From contig NZ_CP077093.1 in assembly GCF_014268755.2 (NCBI RefSeq), positions 1,724,001 to 1,788,000 on the forward strand: 64,000 nucleotides of DNA. Reading direction: 5' to 3'. This DNA comes from Pseudomonas vanderleydeniana (GTDB taxonomy: Bacteria; Pseudomonadota; Gammaproteobacteria; Pseudomonadales; Pseudomonadaceae). This document shows, one piece after another, positions 17,976-26,211 of this stretch (its first letter is position 1; each line of letters begins with the position of its first letter). A program made the translations under genes and the position numbers. Under the pieces are notes generated by a model that worked only from the letters and a program-made list of their open reading frames with translations, had not been told where the DNA came from and searched no databases.

Positions 17976-18854
17976 ATGCCTTGGTCCTTTCTGATCGAAC
18001 CGCCGCAACGCCAGCCTGCACCCGCCGACCTGGCGGAGGGTTACGCGCAGTTGCTCGACACACTGGGCACGGTGACACCGTTCGAACTGGCGGTACGGGG
18101 CGGGCATGTCATGGCCTCGCCCGGCCTGGCGTTCCTGGTCGGGTACCAGGCGGCCTTGCGGATGTTGTGGCCCAGTGCACCGGCCAGCCTCGGTGCCTTG
18201 TGCGCCACCGAGCAGCGCAGCCTGCGTCCGGCCGACCTGCAGACGCGTGTTGAAGGCTTGCGGCTGTGCGGGCGCAAGGACTTCGTCACCGCCGGCCATG
18301 CCGCCGACTGGCTGCTGGTCGCCGCGCGCAGCGAGGAGGCCGGTGAGTCGCCGCGTTTGAGCCTGGTGATCGTCTATCCGGGCGAGCCCGGCATCCAGCT
18401 GGAGAGCCTGCCGGTACTGCCGCTGATGCCGGACATCGCACATGGACGGGTGCACTTCGACCAGGCGGCCTGCGAGCGCCTGGCCGGTGATGGCTGGGAT
18501 GCCTACGTCAAGCCGTTCCGCACCCTTGAGGACATCTATGTCCTCAGCGCATTGGCCGCCTGGCTGCTCGGTGTCGGCCAGGACTGCGGTTGGCCGCAGC
18601 CTCTGCAATTGCGCCTGCTGGGACTGTTGGCCGGATTGTCCGAAGCCAGCCGGCAGAGCCCGGCTTCGGCGGCAGGGCATATCGTGCTGGGCGGGCTGTT
18701 TGCCCAGTTCGATGGGCTCAAGGCCGAGCTGGAGCTGGCCTTTGCCCAGGGGCCCGAGGAGTGGCGGGAGATGTGGCTGCGCGATCGCGGGGTGCTGGAC
18801 ATCGCCGCAGGCGCGCGTGCCCGACGCCTGGCGAAGGCGCTGGGGCGCGGCTGA
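17976..18854 (+). CDS. Conserved protein, possibly acyl-CoA-dehydrogenase-related
   Basis: This is a 292-residue alpha/beta protein without a signal peptide or membrane segment. The middle contains a hydrophobic stretch (DWLLVAARSEE, then LSLVIVYPGEPGIQLESLP) and the C-terminal half is helical. This overall pattern resembles a shortened acyl-CoA dehydrogenase, but no catalytic or flavin motif is visible. The start at 17976 is preferred because AGGAG lies seven bases upstream; an ATG eight codons earlier has no clear ribosome site. It is divergent from olsBA. Function is not assigned. Confidence 0.6.
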   Translation: MPWSFLIEPPQRQPAPADLAEGYAQLLDTLGTVTPFELAVRGGHVMASPGLAFLVGYQAALRMLWPSAPASLGALCATEQRSLRPADLQTRVEGLRLCGRKDFVTAGHAADWLLVAARSEEAGESPRLSLVIVYPGEPGIQLESLPVLPLMPDIAHGRVHFDQAACERLAGDGWDAYVKPFRTLEDIYVLSALAAWLLGVGQDCGWPQPLQLRLLGLLAGLSEASRQSPASAAGHIVLGGLFAQFDGLKAELELAFAQGPEEWREMWLRDRGVLDIAAGARARRLAKALGRG

Positions 18855-18913
18855 GCGCAACTGTCATCAAGTCCCGTTAGACTGCTCGAAAGCTATTTTT
18901 CAGAGTTCGCCCA

Positions 18914-20014
18914 ATGCCCAAGGGTTCGACCTTCCTGGCGGTTTTCCTGCTGCTTGTCACTTCCACCTCCCGCGCCGAGAGCTGGCCCGGCGCCGAATGG
19001 TCACCAGGGCCGCAGGCGACCGGCCCGGCTGTCGAAGCCTTGCAGGCCTATGCTTTCCCGCAGCGTGATGACGCGACCCGCAAGGGGGTGCGCACCGATG
19101 CCTTGCTGGTGATCCAGCACGGCCAGGTGGTCTATGAGCGTTATGCCGGACCGACCCAGCGCGATACGCCGCACCTGACCTGGTCGATCAGCAAGAGCAT
19201 CATGGCCACGGTCCTGGGCGTCGCCTATGGCCAGGGCCTGTTCCAGCTGCATGACCCGGTGGCGAAGTTCTACCCTGCGTTCCAGGCGCACCCTGGGGTC
19301 ACCCTGGAACATCTGCTGAACTGGTCGTCCGGTGTCGCCTGGCAGGAGGACTATGAATATGCCCCGCTGAACTCCTCGGTGGTGGCGATGTTATACACCC
19401 TGGGCCATGCCGATATGGCCGGCTATACGGCCGGGCAGGGCGAAGACGCGCCGCCCGGCCGCTCCTTCCGTTATTCCAGTGGCGATAGCAATGCCTTGGC
19501 GGCGGCCCTGCGCGGTATCGTCGGCAGCCAGCGCTACCCGGACTATCCGTGGACCGCGCTGTTCGATCCGCTGGGTATTCGGGGGGCAGTCTGGGAACGC
19601 GATGGCAGTGGCACCTTCGTCGCTTCATCCTATGCCTACCTGAAGGCTCGCGACCTGGCGCGCATCGGCCTGCTGATGGAGCGCAACGGCCGTTGGCAGG
19701 ACCGGCAGTTGCTGCCCAGGGCCTGGGTCGACTTCAACCGGCGGGCGTTTGCCGGCTACAAGCCAGGGCAGGATGAGGCGGTAGGGGGCGGACAGTGGTG
19801 GCTCAACCGTTCGATCGACGGTGCGCGCAAGCCGTGGCCGGATGCGCCTGCCGACACCTTCGCCGCCCTCGGGCACTGGGGGCAGGCGCTGTATGTCATC
19901 CCCAGCGCCGGGCTGGTGATCGTGCGCTACGGCGATGATCGCGATGGCAGTTACCGTCACAACGAACTGCTCAAGCTGGCCATGACGGCCTTCGGCCCCA
20001 AGGTGCAACCATGA
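18914..20014 (+). CDS. Exported serine hydrolase, beta-lactamase/NylB-like fold
   Basis: This is a 366-residue penicillin-binding-protein-like serine hydrolase. It has a signal peptide (FLAVFLLLVTSTSRA, about residues 7-21) and the catalytic SxxK motif SISK at residues 91-94. A tyrosine motif occurs in FRYSSGDSN, where the usual Tyr-x-Asn becomes Tyr-Ser-Ser, and HWGQ lies late in the protein in place of the KTG box. This motif set fits 6-aminohexanoate-oligomer hydrolase-like and class-C-related esterases. Its stop overlaps the next small gene by ATGA. A periplasmic esterase or amidase is inferred. Confidence 0.85.
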   Translation: MPKGSTFLAVFLLLVTSTSRAESWPGAEWSPGPQATGPAVEALQAYAFPQRDDATRKGVRTDALLVIQHGQVVYERYAGPTQRDTPHLTWSISKSIMATVLGVAYGQGLFQLHDPVAKFYPAFQAHPGVTLEHLLNWSSGVAWQEDYEYAPLNSSVVAMLYTLGHADMAGYTAGQGEDAPPGRSFRYSSGDSNALAAALRGIVGSQRYPDYPWTALFDPLGIRGAVWERDGSGTFVASSYAYLKARDLARIGLLMERNGRWQDRQLLPRAWVDFNRRAFAGYKPGQDEAVGGGQWWLNRSIDGARKPWPDAPADTFAALGHWGQALYVIPSAGLVIVRYGDDRDGSYRHNELLKLAMTAFGPKVQP

Positions 20015-20340
20015 AGTCCGTCGGTTTCGTTCGTCGTCACCCATTCATCAGCCTGCTGGCGTTGTTGCTGCTGGCGTTGCTGGCCTGGGTCTGGAATGAG
20101 CGGGTGGCCCTGCGCGTGTTTCCCCGGATCATCAGCGCCTATACCGCCAAGGAGTACTGCTCCTGCCGGTACGTGATGAACAACAGCGCCGACTATTGCC
20201 AGGGTTATGTGAAGCAGTCGGTGCCGGTCAGCCGCCTGCTCGACGACCCACGCCAGCGCCAGGTCAGTGTCGAGGGCCTTGGGCGCGAGGCCACGGCGGT
20301 GTGGGTGAGCGAGCGTGAGGGCTGCCGCCTGCAACCCTGA
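20011..20340 (+). CDS. Small membrane-anchored protein coupled to the serine hydrolase
   Basis: This 109-residue protein has one N-terminal transmembrane anchor (about residues 13-28, ISLLALLLLALLAWVW). A periplasmic part of about 80 residues contains four cysteines (EYCSCRYVMNN, DYCQGYV and a C-terminal REGCRLQP). Its ATG overlaps the hydrolase stop by four bases, so the two are made together. The cysteine-rich domain and strict coupling suggest an accessory subunit. No biochemical role is recognised. Confidence 0.75.
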   Translation: MKSVGFVRRHPFISLLALLLLALLAWVWNERVALRVFPRIISAYTAKEYCSCRYVMNNSADYCQGYVKQSVPVSRLLDDPRQRQVSVEGLGREATAVWVSEREGCRLQP

Positions 20341-20403
20341 GCGGTGTTTGCTCGCGCCTGCGTGGCCGGGTAAGGTGGCGCCTACGTTCAATCAGGAGCT
20401 TGC

Positions 20404-20982
20404 ATGCACCGGTCCCGCCTTTTCCTGGCCCTGCTCGGGGCGCTGGCCTTGCCGGCCCACGCCAACTGGTACCTGGACAATGAGTCCTCGCGCCTGTCGT
20501 TCGTCAGCACCAAGAATGCCGATATCTCCGAGGTCCATCGTTTCCTGACCCTGCACGGCAAGATCGATCGCCAGGGGGTGGCAACCCTCGATGTCGAACT
20601 GGAGTCGGTCAGTACCGGCATCCCGCTGCGTGATGAGCGGCTGCGGCGTGAGTTGTTCGACATCAGGCAGTATCCCGAGGCGCAGGTCACCGCGCAGATC
20701 AACGTCCAGCCGATCAATGATCTGGCCCCGGGCGCCCAGCTGGAGCTGCGTCTGCCGCTGGTGGTGCGCCTGCACGGCAAGGAGCACAGCTACAACGCCG
20801 AACTGCTGGCGACCCGCCTCGATGACCGGCGCTTCCAGGTCGTGACCCTGGAGCCGCTGGTGGTGCATGCCGAGGACTTCGGCCTGCTGCCCGGGCTGGC
20901 GGAACTGCGCAAGCTCGCCGGCCTCTCGGCCATCAGCCTGTCGGTGCCGGTGGGTGCGGTGCTGATTTTCACGGCGCGCTGA
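20404..20982 (+). CDS. YceI-family periplasmic lipocalin-like protein
   Basis: This is a 192-residue YceI-domain protein with a short signal peptide (LFLALLGALALPAHA, cleavage before NWYLD). The family opening WYLDNESSRLSFVSTKNADI leads into the beta-barrel, with paired strands around RDERLRRELFDI. YceI proteins bind isoprenoid-type amphiphiles in a hydrophobic pocket. The gene ends two bases before the phospholipase-D-type gene, so the two are probably cotranscribed. Confidence 0.85.
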   Translation: MHRSRLFLALLGALALPAHANWYLDNESSRLSFVSTKNADISEVHRFLTLHGKIDRQGVATLDVELESVSTGIPLRDERLRRELFDIRQYPEAQVTAQINVQPINDLAPGAQLELRLPLVVRLHGKEHSYNAELLATRLDDRRFQVVTLEPLVVHAEDFGLLPGLAELRKLAGLSAISLSVPVGAVLIFTAR

Positions 20983-20984
20983 AC

Positions 20985-22142
20985 ATGCCTGGCGCGATCT
21001 TCCCCTGGCGCAGCGACAACGCTTTCGAGCTGTTGATCGACGGGCCGGCGTTTTTCCCGCGCATGCTGGTGGCGATCGCCAGGGCCGAGTCCCGGGTCGA
21101 GCTCGAGCTGTACCTGGTCGAGGCCGGCGAGTGCGCCGAGGCCATGGTCCAGGCGCTGGTACAAGCCGCCGAGCGGGGAGTGCGGGTGCGCTGCCTGTTC
21201 GATGATTATGGCAGCCTGGCCTTTACCCTGGGCCTGCGCCGGCGCCTGCTTGAAGCAGGTGTCGAGCTGCGCTTCTACAACCGCCTGCGCTGGCGGCGCG
21301 GCTTGCGCAACCTGTATCGCGACCACCGCAAGCTGCTGCTGGTGGACAGCGCCCTGGCGGTGGTGGGCGGCACGGGGGTCACCGATGAGTTCTGGACCCC
21401 GAGTGACGACCGCTTCGAATGGCATGAGGTAATGGTGCAGATCCAGGGCCCGTTGGTGCTCGACTGGCAGCTGCTGTTCGATCGCCAGTGGCTGGCCAAC
21501 GAACAGCGCACGGCCTGGAAGCCTGTCGCCCACTTCGGGCTGCCGCGCCTGCCGAGGTTTCCGCCGGCGGGGCAGGGCCTGGGGCGCGTGGCCTATGCCG
21601 ATGCCCGTCAGCACCGTGACATCCTGCAGTCCCTGGTGCGTGCGCTGAACAGCGGCAGCCAGCGTATCTGGCTGGCGACCCCGTATTTCCTGCCGACCTG
21701 GAAGGTCCGGCGTTCGCTGCGCCGGGCTGCCTTGCGGGGCGTGGATGTACGGCTGTTGCTGACCGGGCCGCGCACCGATCATCCGTCGGTGCGGTATGCC
21801 GGCCATCGTTACTACCCGCGCCTGCTCAGGGCCGGGGTGCGGATCTTCGAGTACCAGCCGTGCTTCCTGCATCTGAAGATGGTGCTGGTCGATGACTGGG
21901 TCAGCATCGGTTCCTGCAACTTCGATCACTGGAACCTGCGCTTCAACCTCGAGGCCAACCTTGAGGCACTGGACCCCTCCCTGACCGCGGCAGTGGCGGC
22001 CAGCTTCGCCAGTGACTTCGAGCTCAGCCAGCCGGTCAGTCTCGCCGACTGGAAGAAGCGGCCGCTGTGGCGTCGGGTCAAGCAACGGATCTGGGGTTGG
22101 GTTGACCGCCTGGTGGCGAACGTACTGGACCGGCGGAGCTGA
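20985..22142 (+). CDS. clsB: Phospholipase-D-type cardiolipin synthase (ClsB-like)
   Basis: This is a 385-residue member of the phospholipase D superfamily with two HKD catalytic motifs: HRKLLLVD with H114, K116 and D121, and HLKMVLVD with H296, K298 and D303. Length and the absence of N-terminal membrane helices fit the ClsB branch, which joins phosphatidyl groups to make cardiolipin. It starts two bases after the YceI gene. The C-terminus is basic and amphipathic, as expected for membrane association. Transphosphatidylation is inferred from the family. Confidence 0.88.
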   Translation: MPGAIFPWRSDNAFELLIDGPAFFPRMLVAIARAESRVELELYLVEAGECAEAMVQALVQAAERGVRVRCLFDDYGSLAFTLGLRRRLLEAGVELRFYNRLRWRRGLRNLYRDHRKLLLVDSALAVVGGTGVTDEFWTPSDDRFEWHEVMVQIQGPLVLDWQLLFDRQWLANEQRTAWKPVAHFGLPRLPRFPPAGQGLGRVAYADARQHRDILQSLVRALNSGSQRIWLATPYFLPTWKVRRSLRRAALRGVDVRLLLTGPRTDHPSVRYAGHRYYPRLLRAGVRIFEYQPCFLHLKMVLVDDWVSIGSCNFDHWNLRFNLEANLEALDPSLTAAVAASFASDFELSQPVSLADWKKRPLWRRVKQRIWGWVDRLVANVLDRRS

Positions 22143-22306
22143 TTCATCCGCATTTGAGGGTATTGCCCCGGGGCGACCTTGGGATAGACTCCAGCCAACC
22201 GGCTATGGAACGGGACTGATTCTCCCGGTTTTCTTGGCGGGGGCGCGCCATACGCTATCCTGATCGATAGTCGGGGGGCAGGACGCTGTGGTTTTCCAAG
22301 GGATAG

Positions 22307-23617
22307 ATGCTGACGCTCAATTCTTCTAGCGATGTCTTCCTGATGGAAAGTAGAACTGTCACACCCGTCTCCAGCTTCTTCGACCTGCTGCTCGATGCCG
22401 TTTGCGCCGTCGATGTCGAGGGACGCTTCGTTTTTGTCAGTGCGGCCTGCGAGCGGATTTTCGGCTATACCGCAGAAGAGCTGGTCGGCACATCGATGAT
22501 CGAGCTGGTCCTGCCCGCCGACCGTGAGCGGACCCTCAAGGCCGCCGCGCAGATCATGGCCGGCGAGCCCAAGCCGCACTTTGAGAACCGCTACGTGCGC
22601 AAGGACGGCCAGGTGGTCCATATCATGTGGTCGGCCCGCTGGTCCGAGGTCGATCGGTTGCGCATCGCCGTCGCCCGGGATATCACCGCCCTAAAGCTGG
22701 CCGAGGCCAAGCAGGCGGCGCTCTACGCGATTTCCGAGGCCGCTCACGCGACCGAAGACCTGCTGGCGCTGTTCCAGCGGGTGCACCAGATCGTCGGTGA
22801 ATGGCTGCCGGCGCAGAGTTTCTGCGTGGCGCTGTACGACGGTGCGCGGGACCAGTTGAGTTTTCCCTATCACATGGATGACCGTCGTGCGCCCGGTAAT
22901 GTCGACGGCCACTGTGCACAGATCGTGCGCAGCGGCCAGCCACTGCTGCACAACGAAGCCGAAGCGCCCTGCCTGGGGGTGCCGCTGTCTTCGCAGAACG
23001 GCATCATCGGCGCGCTGCTGGCCAAGAGTTCGGGTGGCGAACGCTATACCGGGCACGACCAGGACCTGCTGCAGTTCGTTTCGGCCCAGGTGGCCGCAGC
23101 CATCGAGCGCAAGCAGTTGCATGCGCGCCTGCAGTACATGGCGCGTTACGACCAACTGACCCACTTGCCCAACCGCGGGTTCCTGCAGGAGCGCCTCAAG
23201 GCCGCGCTGGGCAGGGCACGTCGGGAACAGGGGCGGTTGGCGCTGCTGTATGTCGACCTGGACAAGTTCAAGCAGGTCAACGACAACTTCGGTCATGCGG
23301 TCGGCGACCTGCTGCTACAGGAGGTCGCTCGCCGATTGCAGCAGTGCGTGCGTGAAACCGACACCGTGGCGCGGATCGGTGGCGATGAGTTCGTCATCCT
23401 GCTGGAGCAGTTGCACCTGGGGGACGCGGCCGCGCAGGTCGCCGACAAGATTCGTCGGCTGCTCAACGAGCCGATGGTCTGGGACGAGTGCGAGCTGAGC
23501 ATCATGCCGAGCATCGGTATTGCCTTGTACCCGGAGAACGGCGAGGAGGCGCAGCAGCTGTTCAAACATGCGGACGAGGCGATGTACGGGATGAAGCGGG
23601 GGGCGGGGGTGCACTGA
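22307..23617 (+). CDS. PAS-GAF-GGDEF diguanylate cyclase
   Basis: This is a 436-residue soluble signalling protein. A PAS domain (about residues 22-125, with GRFVFVSAACERIFGYTAEE) is followed by a GAF domain (about 135-270) and a GGDEF domain (about 280-436). The intact active-site motif is RIGGDEFVILL, preceded by DLDKFKQVNDNFGHAVGD. All catalytic residues look present, so it should make cyclic di-GMP under PAS/GAF control. No EAL domain is attached. A second ATG 12 codons downstream is an alternative start. It is followed by a terminator shared with tRNA-Gly. Confidence 0.9.
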   Translation: MLTLNSSSDVFLMESRTVTPVSSFFDLLLDAVCAVDVEGRFVFVSAACERIFGYTAEELVGTSMIELVLPADRERTLKAAAQIMAGEPKPHFENRYVRKDGQVVHIMWSARWSEVDRLRIAVARDITALKLAEAKQAALYAISEAAHATEDLLALFQRVHQIVGEWLPAQSFCVALYDGARDQLSFPYHMDDRRAPGNVDGHCAQIVRSGQPLLHNEAEAPCLGVPLSSQNGIIGALLAKSSGGERYTGHDQDLLQFVSAQVAAAIERKQLHARLQYMARYDQLTHLPNRGFLQERLKAALGRARREQGRLALLYVDLDKFKQVNDNFGHAVGDLLLQEVARRLQQCVRETDTVARIGGDEFVILLEQLHLGDAAAQVADKIRRLLNEPMVWDECELSIMPSIGIALYPENGEEAQQLFKHADEAMYGMKRGAGVH

Positions 23618-23657
23618 ACACATTCGTCGAACGGGTGGCGGGTCGTTTTTCAGGCAT

Positions 23658-23685
23658 AAAAAAACCGGCCTCTTGGGCCGGTTTT
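23658..23685. terminator. Bidirectional terminator between GGDEF gene and tRNA-Gly
   Basis: A stem AACCGGCC / GGCCGGTT with loop TCTTG has seven A on the left, giving seven T for minus-strand transcripts, and four T on the right. It can end both the GGDEF mRNA and the tRNA precursor. Confidence 0.85.
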
Positions 23686-23730
23686 CATGTCTTCGTCGCC
23701 ACTGCGGGCAACGTCGGACCTGATGCGATC

Positions 23731-23804
23731 TGGAGCGGGTAGAGGGAATCGAACCCTCAACTAAAGCTTGGGAAGCTTTCGTTTTACCACTAAACTATAC
23801 CCGC
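23731..23804 (-). tRNA. tRNA-Gly (anticodon CCC)
   Basis: A complete 74-base cloverleaf includes an encoded CCA end. The acceptor stem is GCGGGTA/TACCCGC, the D-stem GTTT/AAAC, and the anticodon stem AAAGC/GCTTT. The loop TTCCCAA places CCC at positions 34-36. The T-stem is GAGGG/CCCTC with loop TTCGATT. It decodes GGG. Confidence 0.96.
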
Positions 23805-24070
23805 TTTTTACATCTCTCTTTGCTCACCGAAGCGGCGGGTCCGAATGAGAACGTCAGTTGTCATTCCGGAGCGCTGGAGTGATGCCATCTCATGACACCC
23901 GCTCGGGTGGCCACTTTGTACCAGATGTTGCCGCGCAATTGAAGTTTTTCTTTGAAAATCTGTGTTTTAGCGGATCTTCCAGGCGTGTCTCGCGCCGAGG
24001 CTGATCGTGGGCAAACGGCTACTGGCCGGAGGGTTCCTGCTGGTAGACCGTTGCCCGTGACCTGGCCTGC
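23805..24070. other. Intergenic gap without recognised features
   Basis: These 266 bases lie between the tRNA-Gly 5' side and the phaG stop. They contain no convincing ORF. The tRNA promoter must lie at the left end. No repeat or clear terminator was seen. Confidence 0.5.
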
Positions 24071-24958
24071 TCACATGGCTCGTGCATGGTGCTCCTGGAC
24101 GTATCGGTAGTAGCGCGCCCGGCTTTCCTGGTGGCTGGGCTTGAGGAAGTCGAGCAGGACCCGGCGCGTGTCCTGGCAGGCGGACTTGTGCTCCATGTCG
24201 AGGAAATGCCCAGCCGTTGCGATGGTGCGGAAATGGCTCTGCCGGACATGCTTGCCGAATTGCCGGGCATCCTCGGGCGTGGTGTATTCGTCCCACTCGC
24301 CGTTCACGAAGAGGACCGGTACGTGGATCCTGCTCGCAATTTTCAGGCAGCCCGGGCGGTCGCTCTCCAGCACTTCGCGGACATGAAAGTGCATCTGGCC
24401 GTACTCATGTTCGGCCAGGCTGCTGACATGGCGGTAGTTGAAGCGCTTGAACAGCGAGGGCAGGTGCTTGCCGATGGTGCTGTTGACCAACTGGCCGACC
24501 TCGGCGCGGTCACAGGCGCCCAGATGCTTGATGCCACGCTCCAGGTAGTCGCGCATCGGTTCGTTGATCACCGGCGAGAAGGAGCAGATCACCGCCTTCT
24601 CGATGCGCCGCGGCTGTTCGGCCAGCGCAACCAGGGTCGCCGCGCCGCCCCAGGAGAACGACATCACGTGCTCGGCGGCGAAGTGGTCGATCAGTTCCAG
24701 CAGGATCTGCGCCTCGACGGCCCGGGTGAGCATCTTCTCGTGGTGGTTGTGGGCCCGGGACCGGCCCGCGTAGGGCTGGTCGTAGCACACGACGTTGTAC
24801 TGCGGGTGCAGGTTCTTCACGGTCTGTGCAAATGACGCAGTGGTGGCCATCGAGCCGTTGACCAGGATGATGGTCTTTTCCGCGGCATCCGCGCGATAGA
24901 ACTCCGTGTAAACCCGATACTGACCCTGTATATCCAACACAGCGATTTCTGGCGTCAT
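24071..24958 (-). CDS. phaG: PhaG, (R)-3-hydroxyacyl-ACP thioesterase/transacylase
   Basis: This is a 295-residue alpha/beta-hydrolase that diverts (R)-3-hydroxyacyl chains from fatty-acid synthesis (acyl-ACP) toward medium-chain polyhydroxyalkanoate. The N-terminus (PEIAVLDIQGQYRVYTEFYR) matches P. putida PhaG almost exactly. The nucleophile elbow is SFSWGG, the acid lies in GEWDEYTTPEDARQF, and the histidine in GHFLDME. The related RhlA is less similar. The start at 24958 is chosen because AGGAG lies eight bases upstream and it gives the PhaG N-terminus; a longer frame adds six residues. It stands alone, with no pha genes beside it, as is usual. Confidence 0.94.
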   Translation of the reverse strand: MTPEIAVLDIQGQYRVYTEFYRADAAEKTIILVNGSMATTASFAQTVKNLHPQYNVVCYDQPYAGRSRAHNHHEKMLTRAVEAQILLELIDHFAAEHVMSFSWGGAATLVALAEQPRRIEKAVICSFSPVINEPMRDYLERGIKHLGACDRAEVGQLVNSTIGKHLPSLFKRFNYRHVSSLAEHEYGQMHFHVREVLESDRPGCLKIASRIHVPVLFVNGEWDEYTTPEDARQFGKHVRQSHFRTIATAGHFLDMEHKSACQDTRRVLLDFLKPSHQESRARYYRYVQEHHARAM

Positions 24959-25267
24959 GTCAAAGACTCCTGGCAAGCGGGTATGCGCGCAACTGACTGT
25001 GCACGAGATATATGACAGGTAGGCATTTGCCTGGAATTTTCAGCCCATGCCGGTCCTGTGAAACGCTGGCCGGCGGGTGTTGTTATAGGCGGGCAATCAG
25101 CCGGAAAGCCAAGGCTGGCAAGCCCTGGCGCCGACAAAAAGTTTTTTTAGCTAGGATGTGACCTGTCAGTCATTTTTTGGCTGACGGTCTGATTCAAGCA
25201 GCGGACCGGCGATTGCGCAAGGAGCGATTTGGCATAAGCGGCTCACTTCTGCTCAACGGTATGTGAC
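24959..25267. other. Intergenic region upstream of phaG
   Basis: These 309 bases lie between the phaG start and the pseudouridine-synthase stop. They must hold the phaG promoter. A small interrupted hairpin (GTCAG...CTGAC, 25165-25185) with a T-rich loop is present. No gene with support was found, and no promoter could be assigned with confidence. Confidence 0.45.
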
Positions 25268-25960
25268 TCAGACGCGGATGATTTCGTCGCGCGTCAGCGG
25301 ACGGTACTCTCCGGGGGCGAGGGTGTCGTCGAGCACCAGCGGGCCCATGCGTTCGCGGTGCAGGCGCAGGACCTTGTTGTCGAAATGGCCGAACATCCTT
25401 TTGACCTGGTGATAGCGGCCTTCGACGATGCTCAACCGGGCGCTGCGCGGCCCCAGCAGTTGCAGGTCGGCAGGCTGGGTGGTGAGGTCCTCGAAGGCGA
25501 AGTACAGGCCCCTGGCGAACGTCTCGGCGTACTGCGGGCCGATCTCCTGCTCGGTTTCCACGTAGTAGACCTTGGGCAGCTTGGCCTGCGGCTGGGTCAG
25601 TCGCCTGGACCACTGGCCGTCGTTGGTCAGCAGCATCAGGCCGGTGGTGTTGAAGTCCAGGCGCCCGGCAATGTGCAGGTCCTCGACCTCCGGCTCCTGG
25701 AGCAGGTCGAGTACGGTGCGGTGTTGTGGATCGCGGGTCGCGCTGACACAGCCCTGGGGCTTGTGCAGCATGAAGTAGCGTGCCGGGCGGCCGGCCTGCA
25801 GGATCTCGTCGTCGACTTCGACCCGGCTGAACTCGCGCACCTCGTGGTGCGGGTCGCCGATGGCCTGGCCGTCGACCCGGATCCGGCGTTCCACCAGCAG
25901 CAGGCGCACCTGCTGGCGATTGAGGCGGGGCAGGTTGCTGAGGAAACGGTCCAGGCGCAT
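25268..25960 (-). CDS. rsuA: RsuA-type 16S rRNA pseudouridine synthase
   Basis: This is a 230-residue pseudouridine synthase of the RsuA/RluB/E/F family. An N-terminal S4 RNA-binding domain (about residues 1-55, MRLDRFLSNLPRLNRQQVR) precedes the catalytic domain. The active-site aspartate lies in GRLDFNTTGL (Asp102), and the conserved EGRYHQVKRMF stretch is near the C-terminus. Length fits RsuA, which modifies U516 of 16S rRNA. RluE-type paralogues are close, so the exact target is inferred. It ends facing the phaG promoter region. Confidence 0.85.
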   Translation of the reverse strand: MRLDRFLSNLPRLNRQQVRLLLVERRIRVDGQAIGDPHHEVREFSRVEVDDEILQAGRPARYFMLHKPQGCVSATRDPQHRTVLDLLQEPEVEDLHIAGRLDFNTTGLMLLTNDGQWSRRLTQPQAKLPKVYYVETEQEIGPQYAETFARGLYFAFEDLTTQPADLQLLGPRSARLSIVEGRYHQVKRMFGHFDNKVLRLHRERMGPLVLDDTLAPGEYRPLTRDEIIRV

Positions 25961-25998
25961 GACAGGAGGGTCGTGGGAAAACGGGCCGCTATTCTACG

Positions 25999-26211
25999 TC
26001 ATGCTGGCGGCGGCTGCTTCAGCTGTTCATCCACCTGGGCGCAGCGTGGGCACAGGCAGGCCGTGTTGCGCAGTTCGGCGGGCAGCGCTTCGAGTACCGC
26101 CGGGTCGATGCTGACGCTGTAGCACCAGCAGGGCCGGTCCACGGTGCGCGGGTCGGCCAGGGTGCAGTCGTTGCGTGCGCCGCAGGCTGGGCAGAGGCCG
26201 GGGTCAGGCAT
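25999..26211 (-). CDS. Cysteine-rich CWC family protein
   Basis: This is a 70-residue protein with eight cysteines (7, 10, 16, 28, 30, 52, 54, 57), including the family signature CWCYSVSIDP and a closing CLCPRC. This spacing suggests a zinc-ribbon-like fold. Its start lies inside the end of the diguanylate cyclase gene, an overlap of eight bases. It is therefore coupled to it and sits upstream of rsuA. The function of the CWC family is unknown. Confidence 0.85.
   Translation of the reverse strand: MPDPGLCPACGARNDCTLADPRTVDRPCWCYSVSIDPAVLEALPAELRNTACLCPRCAQVDEQLKQPPPA

Noticed and set aside
24959..25060. Possible sigma-54 site upstream of phaG
   Set aside because: A TTGC-like sequence exists but the upstream half lacks GG and the spacing is one base short.
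25194..25613. Alternative minus-strand frame across the rsuA end
   Set aside because: It overlaps rsuA in another frame; rsuA has intact S4 and catalytic motifs.
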